Below are positions 20,025 to 31,191 of a stretch of DNA of 64,000 nucleotides, piece by piece; within the stretch, counting starts at the first letter, position 1, and each line of letters opens with the position of its first letter. Source of the DNA: Streptomyces akebiae (GTDB lineage Bacteria; Actinomycetota; Actinomycetes; Streptomycetales; Streptomycetaceae); assembly GCF_019599145.1 (NCBI RefSeq), contig NZ_CP080647.1:9610001-9674000 (forward strand), read 5' to 3'. The notes under the pieces were generated by a model, which saw nothing but the letters and a program-made list of their open reading frames with translations, did not search any database and was not told the DNA's origin. The position numbers and the translations under genes were made by a program.

Positions 20025-20419
20025 GCGCCGAACCGCCGTCCGGCCGGAACCCGGGGCTGCTCGGCCTCGTGCTCCTCCAGCTGGCTGCGGAGCCGCCGGA
20101 CGACCGGGTCGATCTTCTCGCGCATGTGCCGGACATACAGCAACGCGGTCACACCCATGACGGCGAACTGCGCCAGACCCAGGGTCAGCCCGAGCGTGAG
20201 ATGTCCGATCAATCGCTGATTCATTACCCCCGGAGCGAAACTCGACAGGAGGACGTACGACAGGAATCCACCGACGGAAAACACCGTCGCCGCTATCCCG
20301 AACCTACGATATGCCGCGCTTATCGAACGAAACTCAGGATGGGCGTGGATGGGCTGTCGGCTTGTCCGTGCGGGGGGAGACGGGGCGGAACTGCCGTACC
20401 GTGCCGTGTGGTTGGACAC
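20018..20419 (-). CDS. DUF485 membrane protein (YjcH-like)
   Basis: Small inner-membrane protein of 133 residues with two helices (about 41-63 and 75-95), a cytoplasmic N-terminus with HPEFRSISAAYRRF (the DUF485 signature) and a charged C-terminal helix. The family almost always sits just before an SSS symporter and is presumed to assist it. Here the two genes overlap by 7 bp. A good promoter overlapped by an inverted repeat lies 45-75 nt upstream. Confidence 0.85.
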   Translation of the reverse strand: MSNHTARYGSSAPSPPARTSRQPIHAHPEFRSISAAYRRFGIAATVFSVGGFLSYVLLSSFAPGVMNQRLIGHLTLGLTLGLAQFAVMGVTALLYVRHMREKIDPVVRRLRSQLEEHEAEQPRVPAGRRFGAW

Positions 20420-20463
20420 AATGCACCCTCTTCGCTGCCTTATGCCTGTGGGGGAGGAAGCGG

Positions 20464-20501
20464 ATTATGGCAGCAACGCAATTGAAGTATCAACTGCGTT
20501 G
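20464..20501 (-). promoter_or_regulatory. Promoter and inverted-repeat operator of the symporter operon
   Basis: Leftward strand: TTGATA (complement of 20488-20493), 18-nt spacer, CATAAT (complement of 20464-20469). A 12-bp inverted repeat with one mismatch and a 4-nt centre (20474-20485 and 20490-20501, CAACGCAATTGA/TCAACTGCGTTG) covers the -35 and spacer. A protein bound there would block RNA polymerase. The stretch is locally AT-rich compared with its surroundings. Confidence 0.6.
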
Positions 20502-20592
20502 AGGAAGTGGATTTTGTGGATGTTTCGAGGGTGGCCGACATGTGCTGTGCAGCTATTAGCTGAGAATTGTTCGCGTTCGTTCTCGTGGCCCA

Positions 20593-21177
20593 TCAGGCCG
20601 GGCGGTGTCCCCAATCGGGCCCCGTCCGCGCCCACTCCCGCTCCCACTCGTCGAGCCGGTGCCGAAGGGCGATCCGGCGGACGACGACGTGTCCCAGCAG
20701 CACGGCGGCGGCGGCGCCGCCCGTGGCGAAGGTCCCCATGGACAGCGCGTGCTGCCAGACAGCGGTGTCGGTCGGCGGTGGCTGGACACTGCGCCCGGCG
20801 TCGTCCAGCCACACATCGGCGCGATCGCCGCGCTCGGTGCCCGCCGGCACCCGGGCCTCACCGGTACGGGAGCCGCCGTCGGGCTCGGTCCAGCGGGCCC
20901 CCACCCAGTACTTGGGTTGCCTGTCGCCGTGCGCCGAGGGCACGGAGGCCGGCGCCTGCTCGACGATCACGGCGCTGACCCGGTCCAGCGCGGCGCGCTC
21001 GGCCGTGGCGTGCGCTCGCGCGTCCCCATGGGCCCACCGGCCCACCGCGACCCCGACGGCCGGGGCACCCAGGACGAGCAGCAGCACGACGCACAGCACC
21101 GTCCACGCCTCGACGACGTCCGAGCGTCGCCGCAGCGGATTGGCGCGCCAACGCCACCCGAAGACCTGGCCTCGCAT
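20593..21177 (-). CDS. Two-helix membrane protein, Rv1733c-like family
   Basis: Protein of 194 residues with two membrane helices (about 29-49 and 145-168) flanking an extracytoplasmic domain of about 95 residues containing QPKYWVGARWTEPDG and DVWLDDAGRSVQPPPTD. This layout matches the Rv1733c-type proteins common in actinobacteria, whose function is unknown. ATG 21177 is preceded by a GAGGG stretch. Confidence 0.7.
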   Translation of the reverse strand: MRGQVFGWRWRANPLRRRSDVVEAWTVLCVVLLLVLGAPAVGVAVGRWAHGDARAHATAERAALDRVSAVIVEQAPASVPSAHGDRQPKYWVGARWTEPDGGSRTGEARVPAGTERGDRADVWLDDAGRSVQPPPTDTAVWQHALSMGTFATGGAAAAVLLGHVVVRRIALRHRLDEWEREWARTGPDWGHRPA

Positions 21178-21301
21178 CTCGCCCTCCCTCACCGGCACGG
21201 CCCTCGGATACGAGAACCCCGGTTAGGACTGGTCCGCACTTCCGGTGTACCCGAAAGAGGCCGGAATGGCATGGTCTGCGCCAGAAATCTCGCGGCGAAG
21301 G

Positions 21302-22067
21302 TCAGCCGAACCGCTCGATGCGGATGCGATCCACCGGCTGCCCCGCCGCCACCAGCAGCCGCGAGGCGTGCTCGGCGAACGCGTTGGAGCCGCACACATA
21401 GGCCTCCCACCCGCCCGTCGGCCGCTCGGCCACCACCCGCGCCACGTGAGCCGCCGACAGCCGCCCCACCGGCATCCCCTCGGGCGCCCGCCGTGTGAAC
21501 ACGGCCGTGGTCTCCGCGCCGTACTCCGCCGCGTAGATCAGCTCCTCCGGCCCGCGCGCGGACACCAGCAGCCGCAGGGGTACGTTTAGCGCCCGCCTCC
21601 GGTGGTGGCGGAGCATCGACATCAGCGGTACGACACCGGAACCCGCCCCGATCAGCAGCGCGGGCCGGTCCCCGGGCCAGGCGAAGAAACCGCTGAGCGG
21701 GCCGCGCACCTCCACCTGGTCGCCCGGCCGGGCCTCGGTGTGGAACCAGCCGGAGACCTCACCGCCCTCGACATGGTCCAGGGTCAGCTCGATGTGTCCC
21801 GCGTCGTCCGGCGGGGAGGCCAGCGAGTAGTGACGCTGCGCCGTGTAGCCGTCCCCGGCGGTCAGCCGCAGCATCAGGTGCTGCCCCGGCAGATGTCCCG
21901 CCCACCCGGGCACCGCGAACCGGAACGTGGACACGACGGGCGTCTCCCGCCGGATCTCCGTCAGCGTGGCCGTCTGCCACAGGGCCGCCGTCCGGTTGCT
22001 CACGGCGATACGGCCGGGCACGGCGAACCGGGTGGGTGGCGAGAAGGCCGTGTCCGGCGCTGTCGTC

Positions 22068-22075
<8 letters not shown>
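21302..22075 (-). CDS. FAD/NAD(P)-binding oxidoreductase (ferredoxin-reductase fold)
   Basis: Flavoreductase of 257 residues without a 2Fe-2S domain. RHYSLASPP (about 81) is the FAD-binding RxYS motif, GAGSGVVPLMSML (about 142) binds NAD(P) and CGSNAF (about 228) is the C-terminal nucleotide site. It overlaps the upstream molybdopterin oxidoreductase gene by 8 bp, so it probably supplies or withdraws electrons for that enzyme (inference from the pairing). Confidence 0.85.
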
Positions 22076-22673
<598 letters not shown>

Positions 22674-22972
22674 GGGGGTCCAACGTGACGGCGGTGGTGG
22701 GTGAGTCACACAACCGTACGTGCCGCTGGAGAGTGCCCCGGCCCCGGGGGCGGGTGCCGATCATTGGGTTCGCGTGAAGTCGTCGGAGCCCCGGGAAGAG
22801 GGCCGCGACGATCTTCCTTGCCGCCAGTGGCCGGAGCTGGTGGAGCAGGCCGGTCCGGCGGCCGACGAGCCGGATGAGCAGACCATCCGGATGAGGCGGA
22901 TCAGCAGGACGGGCCGGACGGGCCGGAGTGGCCGGAGTGGCCGGACGGCAGTGGAGCGGAGTGGGAGAGCGC
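22674..22972. other. 299-nt divergent intergenic region with a 9-bp tandem repeat
   Basis: No gene seen. It separates the leftward molybdo-oxidoreductase from the rightward acetyltransferase. Positions 22911-22946 hold four tandem 9-bp units of the form KGGCCGGAS, ending 26 nt before the acetyltransferase start. Confidence 0.5.
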
Positions 22973-23782
22973 ATGACCGAGTACGCGACGGGCGGCGGCA
23001 AGGGCACGGACACCGTGCCGCACGTCCTCGACAACCCCGCCCTCGCCGCCCTCACCGGGCCGCACGCCCTCCCCCACAGCCTGAACGGCGTGGGAGGTGC
23101 CCCCATCGCCGAGCGGCGCGGCCGGCTGCTGCGCTACCCACCCGACGTCTCGCCGTGGTTGGGCCTGCCGGAGGGCCTCGACGCGGCAGACTGGGCCGAT
23201 CTCGCCGCGCTGGCCGGTCCGGGTGCCGAGGTGGCGGTCGCCTACTGCGAGGGGTTCCCGGCGGGCTGGGAGGTGACCCTCGACCTGGAGGGCGTCCAGC
23301 TCGTCGACGACGGGATCGCCGCCGCCCCGGACGACGAGGCGGTACGGCTCGGCCCCGCGGACGTGCCCGAGATGCTCGACCTCGTCGCACGCACCCGGCC
23401 CGGCCCCTTCCTGCCTCGCACCATCGAACTCGGCACCTACCTCGGCATCCGCCGGGACGGCACGCTGGTCGCCATGGCCGGTGAGCGGCTGCGTCCACCG
23501 GGCTGGACCGAGATCAGCTCGGTCTGCACCGACCCGGCCTTCCGGAGCGCGGGCCTCGCCACCCGCCTCGTCCGTGCCGTCGCCCACGGCATCCGGGAAC
23601 GAGGCGAAACCCCCTTCCTCCACACCGCCGCCGCCAACACGACCGCCATCCGCCTCTACGAGGCCCTCGGCTTCCGCCTCCGCCGCACCACCCGCTTCAT
23701 GGCGGCCCGGGTGTCGGCGGTCGCGACGGGGGACGGTCGGACGCCGGCGGCGCCTCTCGGAGCCTTGAGGGACCGTTCGTGA
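22973..23782 (+). CDS. GNAT-family N-acetyltransferase
   Basis: Protein of 269 residues with a C-terminal GNAT fold (about 125-250). The acetyl-CoA binding segment is SVCTDPAFRSAGLATRLVRAV, followed by TPFLHTAAANTTAIRLYEALGF, as in the FR47-like group. The N-terminal 120 residues form a variable domain. The substrate is unknown. ATG 22973 is used; an upstream frame would translate the 9-bp repeats. A likely promoter for the next gene follows its stop closely. Confidence 0.75.
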   Translation: MTEYATGGGKGTDTVPHVLDNPALAALTGPHALPHSLNGVGGAPIAERRGRLLRYPPDVSPWLGLPEGLDAADWADLAALAGPGAEVAVAYCEGFPAGWEVTLDLEGVQLVDDGIAAAPDDEAVRLGPADVPEMLDLVARTRPGPFLPRTIELGTYLGIRRDGTLVAMAGERLRPPGWTEISSVCTDPAFRSAGLATRLVRAVAHGIRERGETPFLHTAAANTTAIRLYEALGFRLRRTTRFMAARVSAVATGDGRTPAAPLGALRDRS

Positions 23783-23790
23783 TCATGGGG

Positions 23791-23815
23791 TAGTGTTGCC
23801 GGGCCAGTCAGCAAC
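23791..23815 (+). promoter_or_regulatory. Candidate -10 box and leader hairpin before the methyltransferase
   Basis: TAGTGT at 23791-23796 is a good actinobacterial -10; no convincing -35 is present at 17-18 nt. GTTGC (23795-23799) and GCAAC (23811-23815) could form a small stem at the RNA 5' end. Confidence 0.35.
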
Positions 23816-23828
23816 GTGGACCGAGGAG

Positions 23829-23897
23829 GTGAGACCCATTACCGCTGTGTCAGGTCGGGTGCTCTCACCTCAACACCGCGCGGTGCGCCGCCGCTAG
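23829..23897 (+). CDS. Possible 19-22 residue leader peptide
   Basis: A short frame ends at TAG 23895-23897 and has a perfect Shine-Dalgarno core (AGGAGGTGA, 23824-23832). Read from GTG 23829 it would give 22 residues, but that start lies inside the ribosome site. Read from ATT 23838, spaced about 7 nt after the core, it gives 19 residues ending HRAVRRR. The Arg-rich end and its place before a methyltransferase gene suggest a regulatory uORF. Alternatively the motif is an RNA-only element. No known leader family is recognised. Confidence 0.35.
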   Translation: MRPITAVSGRVLSPQHRAVRRR

Positions 23898-23945
23898 GCC
23901 ACCGCGGGAGCGCCCTTCGGCCCACCGAAAGGCTCCTTGGCTGTC

Positions 23946-24722
23946 ATGCCGCTTCTCTCCCTCACCTCCGTCGTCACGGCACTGCGCGCCGCCGGTTGCG
24001 TCTTCGCCGAGGACGAGGCGGAGTTGATCCTCGCGACCGCCCCCACCCCGGACGAGGCCGCCTCCATGGTCGACCGGCGTGTCGCGGGCCTGCCCCTCGA
24101 ACTCGTCCTCGGCTGGGCGGAGTTCGCCGGCCTGCGCATCACCGTCGAACCCGGCGTGTTCGTCCCCCGCCGCCGCACCGAGCACCTCGTCGAGCAGGCC
24201 CTCGCCACCGCCCCCGGCGCCCGCGTGGTGGTCGACCTCTGCTGCGGCTCCGGCGCGGTGGGCGCCGCCCTGGCCGCGTCGCTCGGCGGCGTCGAACTGC
24301 ACGCCGCCGACATCGACCCGGTGGCGGTCCGCTGTGCCCGCCGCAACCTCGGTCCCTATGGCGGCCGCGCCCACCAGGGCGACCTCTTCGCCGCACTCCC
24401 CGACCACCTGCGGGGCCGGGTCGACATCCTCGCGGCGAACGTCCCGTACGTCCCCACCGGCGAGGTCCCGCTGCTGCCGAGCGAGGCCCGCGACCACGAA
24501 CCCCTGGTCGCGCTCGACGGCGGCACGGACGGCCTCGATGTCCTGCGCAGGGTCGCCGCCGGGGCCCCCGACTGGCTCGCCCCCGGCGGCTGCCTCCTCG
24601 TCGAGACGAGCCGACGCCAGGCACCGCACGCCCTCGACGCCTTCCACCGATCCGGTCTCACCGCCCGCACGGCCGTCTCGGAGGAGAGACACGCCCACGT
24701 GGTGATCGGCACCAGAGCCTGA
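23946..24722 (+). CDS. PrmC-related protein glutamine methyltransferase
   Basis: About 258 residues. The SAM site is VVDLCCGSGAVGAAL (about 95), followed by LHAADIDPVAV. The catalytic NPPY tetrad of PrmC/HemK reads NVPY here (AANVPYVPT), the variant typical of the 'PrmC-related' family whose target is not established; release factors are the precedent. A second PrmC near prfA would be expected elsewhere in the genome. ATG 23946 is used; TTG 23937 is possible because AAAGG lies 5 nt before it. Confidence 0.75.
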   Translation: MPLLSLTSVVTALRAAGCVFAEDEAELILATAPTPDEAASMVDRRVAGLPLELVLGWAEFAGLRITVEPGVFVPRRRTEHLVEQALATAPGARVVVDLCCGSGAVGAALAASLGGVELHAADIDPVAVRCARRNLGPYGGRAHQGDLFAALPDHLRGRVDILAANVPYVPTGEVPLLPSEARDHEPLVALDGGTDGLDVLRRVAAGAPDWLAPGGCLLVETSRRQAPHALDAFHRSGLTARTAVSEERHAHVVIGTRA

Positions 24723-24742
24723 GAACCCCACCCGCACCCTGA

Positions 24743-26857
<2,115 letters not shown>

Positions 26858-26865
26858 GAGGCGTC

Positions 26866-26920
26866 GCGGGCGCCCGGCGGAGGGGACGCGGGCGCCCGGC
26901 GGAGGAGGCGGGCGCCTGGT
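26866..26920. repeat. Short tandem GC-rich repeat between fadH and padR
   Basis: The 18-mer GCGGGCGCCCGGCGGAGG occurs at 26866-26883 and again at 26888-26905, and a degenerate third copy begins at 26908. Each contains GGCGCC/GGGCGCCC palindromic sequence, so the RNA could fold. Confidence 0.5.
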
Positions 26921-26972
26921 CGCGGGGTGCGTGCGGCAAGTCGTGCGCACCCGCCCTTCCTAGGATGAGCCC

Positions 26973-27650
26973 ATGTCACTCCCGCACGCGATCCTCACCG
27001 CCCTCCTGGAGAAGCCCTCGTCGGGCCTGGAGCTGACCCGGCGGTTCGACAGGTCGATCGGCTACTTCTGGTCGGCGACGCACCAGCAGATCTATCGCGA
27101 GCTCGGGAAACTGGAGGGCGAGGGCTACATCCGGGCCCTGCCCTCCGAGCGGCCCGCCCGGGGCCAGAAGAAGAGCTACGAGGTGCTGCCGGCCGGCCGC
27201 GAGGAACTGGCCCGCTGGACCTCCGCGCCCCAGGACCCCAAGCCGTGGCGCGACGCGCTCTTCGTCCGGCTGCGCGCCGCCGCCGTGGTCGGCACCGACG
27301 GCCTCGAGGACGATCTGCGGCGTCATCTCGCCCTGCACCGGCGGACGTTGGCGGAGTACGAGAAGATCGAGAAGCGGGACTTCGGGCCCGGCCGCGACAC
27401 CGCCCAGGACCGGCTCCAGCATCTGATCCTGCGGGCGGGGATCGACCTGCAGACCTTCTGGACACAGTGGCTGACGAACGCCCTGGAGGAGTTCGCGACG
27501 CTGCCGGGGGACACCGGCGGCGGCGAGGACTGCGGCGGCGAGGACCGCCGCGGGGAGGGCGACGCGGAGGACGGGAACGCGGAGGAGGAAAGCGGGGAAG
27601 CGGGCGCGGACGAGGGAAGCGCGGGGGAGGAGGGCGCGAGGGGGCAGTAG
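26973..27650 (+). CDS. PadR-family transcriptional regulator
   Basis: Protein of 225 residues. The N-terminal winged helix (about 1-80) contains the PadR signature IGYFWSATHQQIYRELGKLEGEGYI in part, and the C-terminal helical dimerisation domain spans about 90-175. The last 45 residues are a highly acidic Gly/Glu/Asp tail (GGGEDCGGEDRRGEGDAEDG) that is unusual for the family and encoded by near-repetitive DNA. The probable target is the palindrome before fadH. Confidence 0.85.
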   Translation: MSLPHAILTALLEKPSSGLELTRRFDRSIGYFWSATHQQIYRELGKLEGEGYIRALPSERPARGQKKSYEVLPAGREELARWTSAPQDPKPWRDALFVRLRAAAVVGTDGLEDDLRRHLALHRRTLAEYEKIEKRDFGPGRDTAQDRLQHLILRAGIDLQTFWTQWLTNALEEFATLPGDTGGGEDCGGEDRRGEGDAEDGNAEEESGEAGADEGSAGEEGARGQ

Positions 27651-27675
27651 GCGGCCGTCCGCGTCACAGGGGACC

Positions 27676-27698
27676 GCTCACCCGGCTTCGGGGTGAGC
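27676..27698. terminator. Bidirectional hairpin between convergent genes
   Basis: GCTCACCC (27676-27683) and GGGTGAGC (27691-27698) form an 8-bp stem with a 7-nt loop between the PadR gene and the leftward secreted-protein gene. Confidence 0.55.
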
Positions 27699-27710
27699 GC
27701 CCACCACAGG

Positions 27711-28247
27711 TCAGAGGCGGTGCGGCTTCGCCCGGCGGCGCAGGTACCAGACGGCGGCTCCCGTGCCCATGGCCACCAGCGCCCCGCCGCCCACAAGGGT
27801 GGCGGTGCCGTACTCCCGGGTCGCCCCGCCGACACCACCCATGACGCCGCGGGCGGGTGAGGCCGTCGTGGAGATGGTGGGCGTGGCCGCCGTGACGATG
27901 ACGGACTGGGTGCCCGCCGTGGTCCCGTCCTTGCACACCACGATCACGGTGTAGGTGCCCGGGCCCACGTTCGACCACGAGGCGGACTGGGTGGTGCTGG
28001 TGCCGGTGAGGGTCACCTGACGCCCCTGGGAGAAGTTCGCCTGCCCGCCGGAGAGCAGCGAGGCGGTGCCGAACGTGCCGTTGACGCTGTTGGGGCAATC
28101 GGGCGTGTTCACGGTGACCGAGGAACCCGTGGTGCTCACCGAGATACCCGTCGGCACCGCCGCGGCCGGCTGCGCGGTCAGGGCGATCGGCAGCGCGGCG
28201 GCGGCCACCGTCAGGCCGGAGCGGAGGAGTAGCTGAGACGTACGCAT
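27711..28247 (-). CDS. Secreted, C-terminally anchored protein of unknown function
   Basis: Protein of 178 residues with a clear signal peptide (about 1-30, ending QPAAA), a Thr/Ser-rich extracellular domain with two cysteines (TPDCPNSV and VIVVCKDG) resembling an Ig-like sandwich, and a C-terminal hydrophobic helix followed by RRRAKPHRL. No LPXTG sortase motif is present, so it is probably a membrane-anchored surface protein. Start ATG 28247. Function not recognised. Confidence 0.7.
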   Translation of the reverse strand: MRTSQLLLRSGLTVAAAALPIALTAQPAAAVPTGISVSTTGSSVTVNTPDCPNSVNGTFGTASLLSGGQANFSQGRQVTLTGTSTTQSASWSNVGPGTYTVIVVCKDGTTAGTQSVIVTAATPTISTTASPARGVMGGVGGATREYGTATLVGGGALVAMGTGAAVWYLRRRAKPHRL

Positions 28248-28408
28248 GGTCTGCCCTCCAGCGGCACGGTCGCGGCACATCCCTTGCGCCGCCGAGGATC
28301 GGGGGACCCGTGCTGCCTCAGGGTGAGCCAACGTGCCCCGCGCCCCGGTCGCATGCGGACGACACCCGGGCAGGTGACGGATACCGCCGTGCGGGGGACA
28401 CCGTGGTC

Positions 28409-29389
28409 TCACCCGGCGGTGGTGACCGTCCGCTCCGCCGAGAACCCGCCCCAGGTCCCGTCCGGCAGCTTCGCCCGGATCCGCACGCGGTAGGTCACCC
28501 CGGCCTCCAGGCCCACGTGGAAGCGGTACGTGGCTCGTCCCCGGGGCGGGGTCCCGCCCCAGACGAGGGTGGTGGCGGGCCGTCCGTCGAGCTGGATCTC
28601 GTACTCCGTGACCACCCCGTCGACGGGCGGAGGCAGCCAGGACAGCTCGACGGAGTACGCCCGCTCGTCCCGGCGTGTCGCCGCACGGAGTCCGGTGGGC
28701 GCGGTGCCCCGCCCGTCGTCCGCTCCCGGAGCGGTGGTGAGCCGTGCCGTCGCGCTCACGGGCGAGACGTTGTCCGCCGCGTCCCGTGCCCGCACGGTGA
28801 AGGAGTAGCGGGTGCCCGGCCGCAACCCCGTGACCACGGCCGCCGTCTGCTCCCCGCCCACACCGTGGACCTTCGAGCCGCCTTGCAGGATGTCGTACGA
28901 CACCACGTCCCGGTCGTCCGTCGACGGCCCCCAGGACAACTGCACGGTCCTGCTGCCGAGCACCTTCCCGTCGGGCCGCCCCGGCCGGCTCGGGGCCCGC
29001 CGGTCGGCCGTCCCGGCGGCCGGTGTCGTGGCCCGGACCTCCGCGCTCGGCGGCCCGAGGTCCCCGGAGGCGCCGCGGGCCCGCACGGTGAACACGTACG
29101 TGGTGGAGGGCCGGAGCCGGGTGATGTCCACCATGTGCTCGTCGCCCGGCACGTCCTTCACCTTGGCGCGGCCCCGGTAGACCTCGTACCCGGCGATCTC
29201 GGTGTCCCCAGGTGCCCGGTTCCACATGACGTGCACGCTGGTGGCGCTGCCCGCGTCGGCGGTGACGCCTGGTGGGGCGGGCGGCGGGAGACTGCCGGGG
29301 CGCTCCCGCACCGCGCAGCCGGCCGTGAGGAGCAGCGGGCCACAGAGCGTCGGCACCAGGACGAGTGCCGGCACGGAAACGCGTCGCAC
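28409..29389 (-). CDS. Lipoprotein with three fibronectin type III domains
   Basis: Protein of 326 residues. The signal peptide ends in a lipobox (LLLTAGC, Cys25), so the protein is predicted to be lipid-anchored outside the membrane. Three consecutive FN3 domains (about 38-120, 130-220 and 230-325) each show the W...YE/YD...TYVFTVRARGASG pattern. There is no catalytic domain. FN3 arrays of this kind act as spacers or adhesion modules. A chitosanase gene lies divergently upstream. Confidence 0.8.
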   Translation of the reverse strand: MRRVSVPALVLVPTLCGPLLLTAGCAVRERPGSLPPPAPPGVTADAGSATSVHVMWNRAPGDTEIAGYEVYRGRAKVKDVPGDEHMVDITRLRPSTTYVFTVRARGASGDLGPPSAEVRATTPAAGTADRRAPSRPGRPDGKVLGSRTVQLSWGPSTDDRDVVSYDILQGGSKVHGVGGEQTAAVVTGLRPGTRYSFTVRARDAADNVSPVSATARLTTAPGADDGRGTAPTGLRAATRRDERAYSVELSWLPPPVDGVVTEYEIQLDGRPATTLVWGGTPPRGRATYRFHVGLEAGVTYRVRIRAKLPDGTWGGFSAERTVTTAG

Positions 29390-29789
29390 GATCCTGCCCC
29401 CTCGATCGTCGAGCCATGACGGGATTGGTCTGTACCTATCTCCATGTATGCATGACTGACGCGGTCACATCAAGGGGTGGGTCCGGATGGCCGCGGTGCG
29501 CGGCGGGGCGGGGCGCTACGTATGCTGGTTCTCCGACACGACGTGAACTCTCCTCCGTGCCAGGTCGGTTCACGCCGTACGGCGCGGGCCGCTGTCGTCG
29601 CCGATCCCGCGCCGACGAGAGCGGCCGAGCGGCCGGGCCGAGTCGGGCCCGGCCCTCGGCCGCGCACCCGCGGACAGCGTGACGCAAGCGCCGTGGTCCG
29701 TCCGGCCCCCTCCCGGTGGCCGTCCTCTCCGACCCGCACCACCTTTGGGTGAGTGTCCGTCATGTCCCCCCAGGAGAGGGTCCCTCATC
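29390..29789. other. 400-nt divergent intergenic region
   Basis: No convincing gene, although several GC-rich frames are open by composition. It must hold the leftward promoter of the FN3 lipoprotein (AT-rich stretch with ATGCAT near 29450) and the rightward promoter of the chitosanase. I could not assign either promoter with confidence. Confidence 0.4.
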
Positions 29790-30518
29790 GTGCGTGTCCG
29801 CTCGTTGACGCTGGCCGCCGTCGGCGCCGCCCTGCTGGCCCCCGTCGCCCTGCCCGCCCTGGCCCATCCGCAGCGTCCCGTGCAGTACGAGGGCGGTGTG
29901 ACCGCCGCCGACCTGCTGGCCAGGGCGCGTGGGTGCGTCCGGGTCTCCGAGGGGCTGTACAGCAGCGACGCGGGGAAGCCCGCCGAGATCCCCGTCTGCG
30001 GTGTCGACGGCGCGGTGTACTGGAAGGCCGACATGGACATCGACTGCGACGGCCGGCCGAGTCCGCGCTGCAACCGCGAGACCGACCCGTGGTTCCAGCC
30101 CGCCACGTCCTTCCTGCAGTCCGACGGACGCTACCTCCGCTCCGAGAGCCTGCCGTTCGTCGTCGTTCCCGCGCCGAGCCGCGTCTGGGACTACCGGGTC
30201 CACGGCATCAAGGGCGGTTCGGTCGCCGCCGTCGTCCACGGGGACCGGGTCGAGTACGCCGTCGTGGGCGACACCGGCCCGCAGAACATCATCGGCGAGG
30301 CCTCCTACGCCACGGCCGAGGCGCTCGGCATCCGCCCCGACCCGCGCACCGGCGGCACCGCCTCCGGAGTCACCTACATCGTCTTCGAGGACACCGAGGT
30401 GACCCCGATCGAGGACCACCAAGCGGCGGTCGAGCTGGGCGGCAAACTGGCCCGGAAGTGGGTGGAGGGGGCGGTGATGCGCCGAGGCGCGACGATGCGG
30501 GGCGGGGCGACGAACTGA
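29790..30518 (+). CDS. Secreted chitosanase, glycoside hydrolase family 75
   Basis: Protein of 242 residues with a signal peptide (about 1-26, cut after LPALA). The GH75 core shows VYWKADMDIDCDGRPSPRC, which carries the family's catalytic Asp residues, then DPWFQPATSF and VVGDTGPQNIIGEAS with the conserved Glu. GH75 enzymes hydrolyse beta-1,4 bonds in chitosan outside the cell. GTG 29790 has the strong ribosome site AGGAGAGGG just upstream. Confidence 0.85.
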   Translation: MRVRSLTLAAVGAALLAPVALPALAHPQRPVQYEGGVTAADLLARARGCVRVSEGLYSSDAGKPAEIPVCGVDGAVYWKADMDIDCDGRPSPRCNRETDPWFQPATSFLQSDGRYLRSESLPFVVVPAPSRVWDYRVHGIKGGSVAAVVHGDRVEYAVVGDTGPQNIIGEASYATAEALGIRPDPRTGGTASGVTYIVFEDTEVTPIEDHQAAVELGGKLARKWVEGAVMRRGATMRGGATN

Positions 30519-30620
30519 CGTCACCGACCGGGGGCGAGGGAGCGGGGGAAACGCTCCCCGTCGCCCCGGCGCGGCCGACCGACCACACCCGGGTCCCTAG
30601 CCGTCCCCTAGCCGAGCGAC

Positions 30621-30682
30621 AGCCGGTCATCTTCCGTGCGAGCCGGTCACTTCTGTGCGAGCAGCCGGTCACTCCTTCCGGG
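30621..30682. repeat. Three imperfect 20-22 bp direct repeats
   Basis: Copies starting AGCCGGTCA at 30621, 30641 and 30663 continue with CTTC/TTCT-rich sequence; the third runs into the hairpin at 30670. They lie in non-coding DNA between the chitosanase and dhaM. Confidence 0.45.
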
Positions 30683-30721
30683 GCCCGCCGCCTGATGGGG
30701 CGGCGGGCCCCGGAAGGAGTG
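30670..30721. terminator. Very strong bidirectional hairpin, 23-bp perfect arms
   Basis: Arms 30670-30692 and 30699-30721 are exact complements with a 6-nt loop (TGATGG). It lies between the convergent chitosanase and dhaM genes and can terminate both. Confidence 0.75.
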
Positions 30722-30780
30722 TGCCGGGCGTCGGCTGGCGCCGGGAGGAGGCGTCTCCCGGGTTGCGGTCGAGTGGAGGG

Positions 30781-31191
30781 TCACTCCTTCCGATACGTGT
30801 ACGCCTCCGAAGCCGCGGCCGCCACCGCCGTGAGGTCCGCGCCCGTCGAGGCCGTGACGACCGCCGCGACGGCGCCCTCCACGAACGGGGCGTCCACCAG
30901 ACGCGTGTCCGCCGGGAGTTCGTCGCCCTCGGCGAGGAGCGCCTTCACGGTGAGGACCGCGCTGCCGAGGTCGGTCAGGACCGCGACCCCGGCGCCCCGG
31001 TCGACGGAGGCGGCCGCCGCCGAGATCAGTTCGGCGCTGGTGCCCAGGCCCCCGTCCTCGGTGCCACCGGCCGGGGCGACGGGAACGAAGGCGCCCGCAC
31101 CGGCGAGCCCCCGCGCCAGCTCGGCCACCGAGGCGGCGACAGCGGCGCTGTGCGACACCAACACGATGCCGACCCGCTTCTCCTCAGACAT
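30781..31191 (-). CDS. dhaM: Dihydroxyacetone kinase phosphotransfer subunit DhaM (EIIA domain only)
   Basis: Protein of 136 residues, a stand-alone PTS EIIA-mannose-like domain. The phosphorylated His14 is in LVSHSAAVA. E. coli DhaM also carries HPr- and EI-like domains, which are absent here, so phosphate must come from the general PTS HPr. It passes phosphate to ADP bound in DhaL. It overlaps dhaL by 8 bp and ends the dhaKLM unit. Confidence 0.9.
   Translation of the reverse strand: MSEEKRVGIVLVSHSAAVAASVAELARGLAGAGAFVPVAPAGGTEDGGLGTSAELISAAAASVDRGAGVAVLTDLGSAVLTVKALLAEGDELPADTRLVDAPFVEGAVAAVVTASTGADLTAVAAAASEAYTYRKE

Noticed and set aside
29477..29752. Small rightward frame in the FN3/chitosanase intergenic region
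   Set aside because: Arg/Pro/Thr-rich with no ribosome site or motif; looks like compositional openness.
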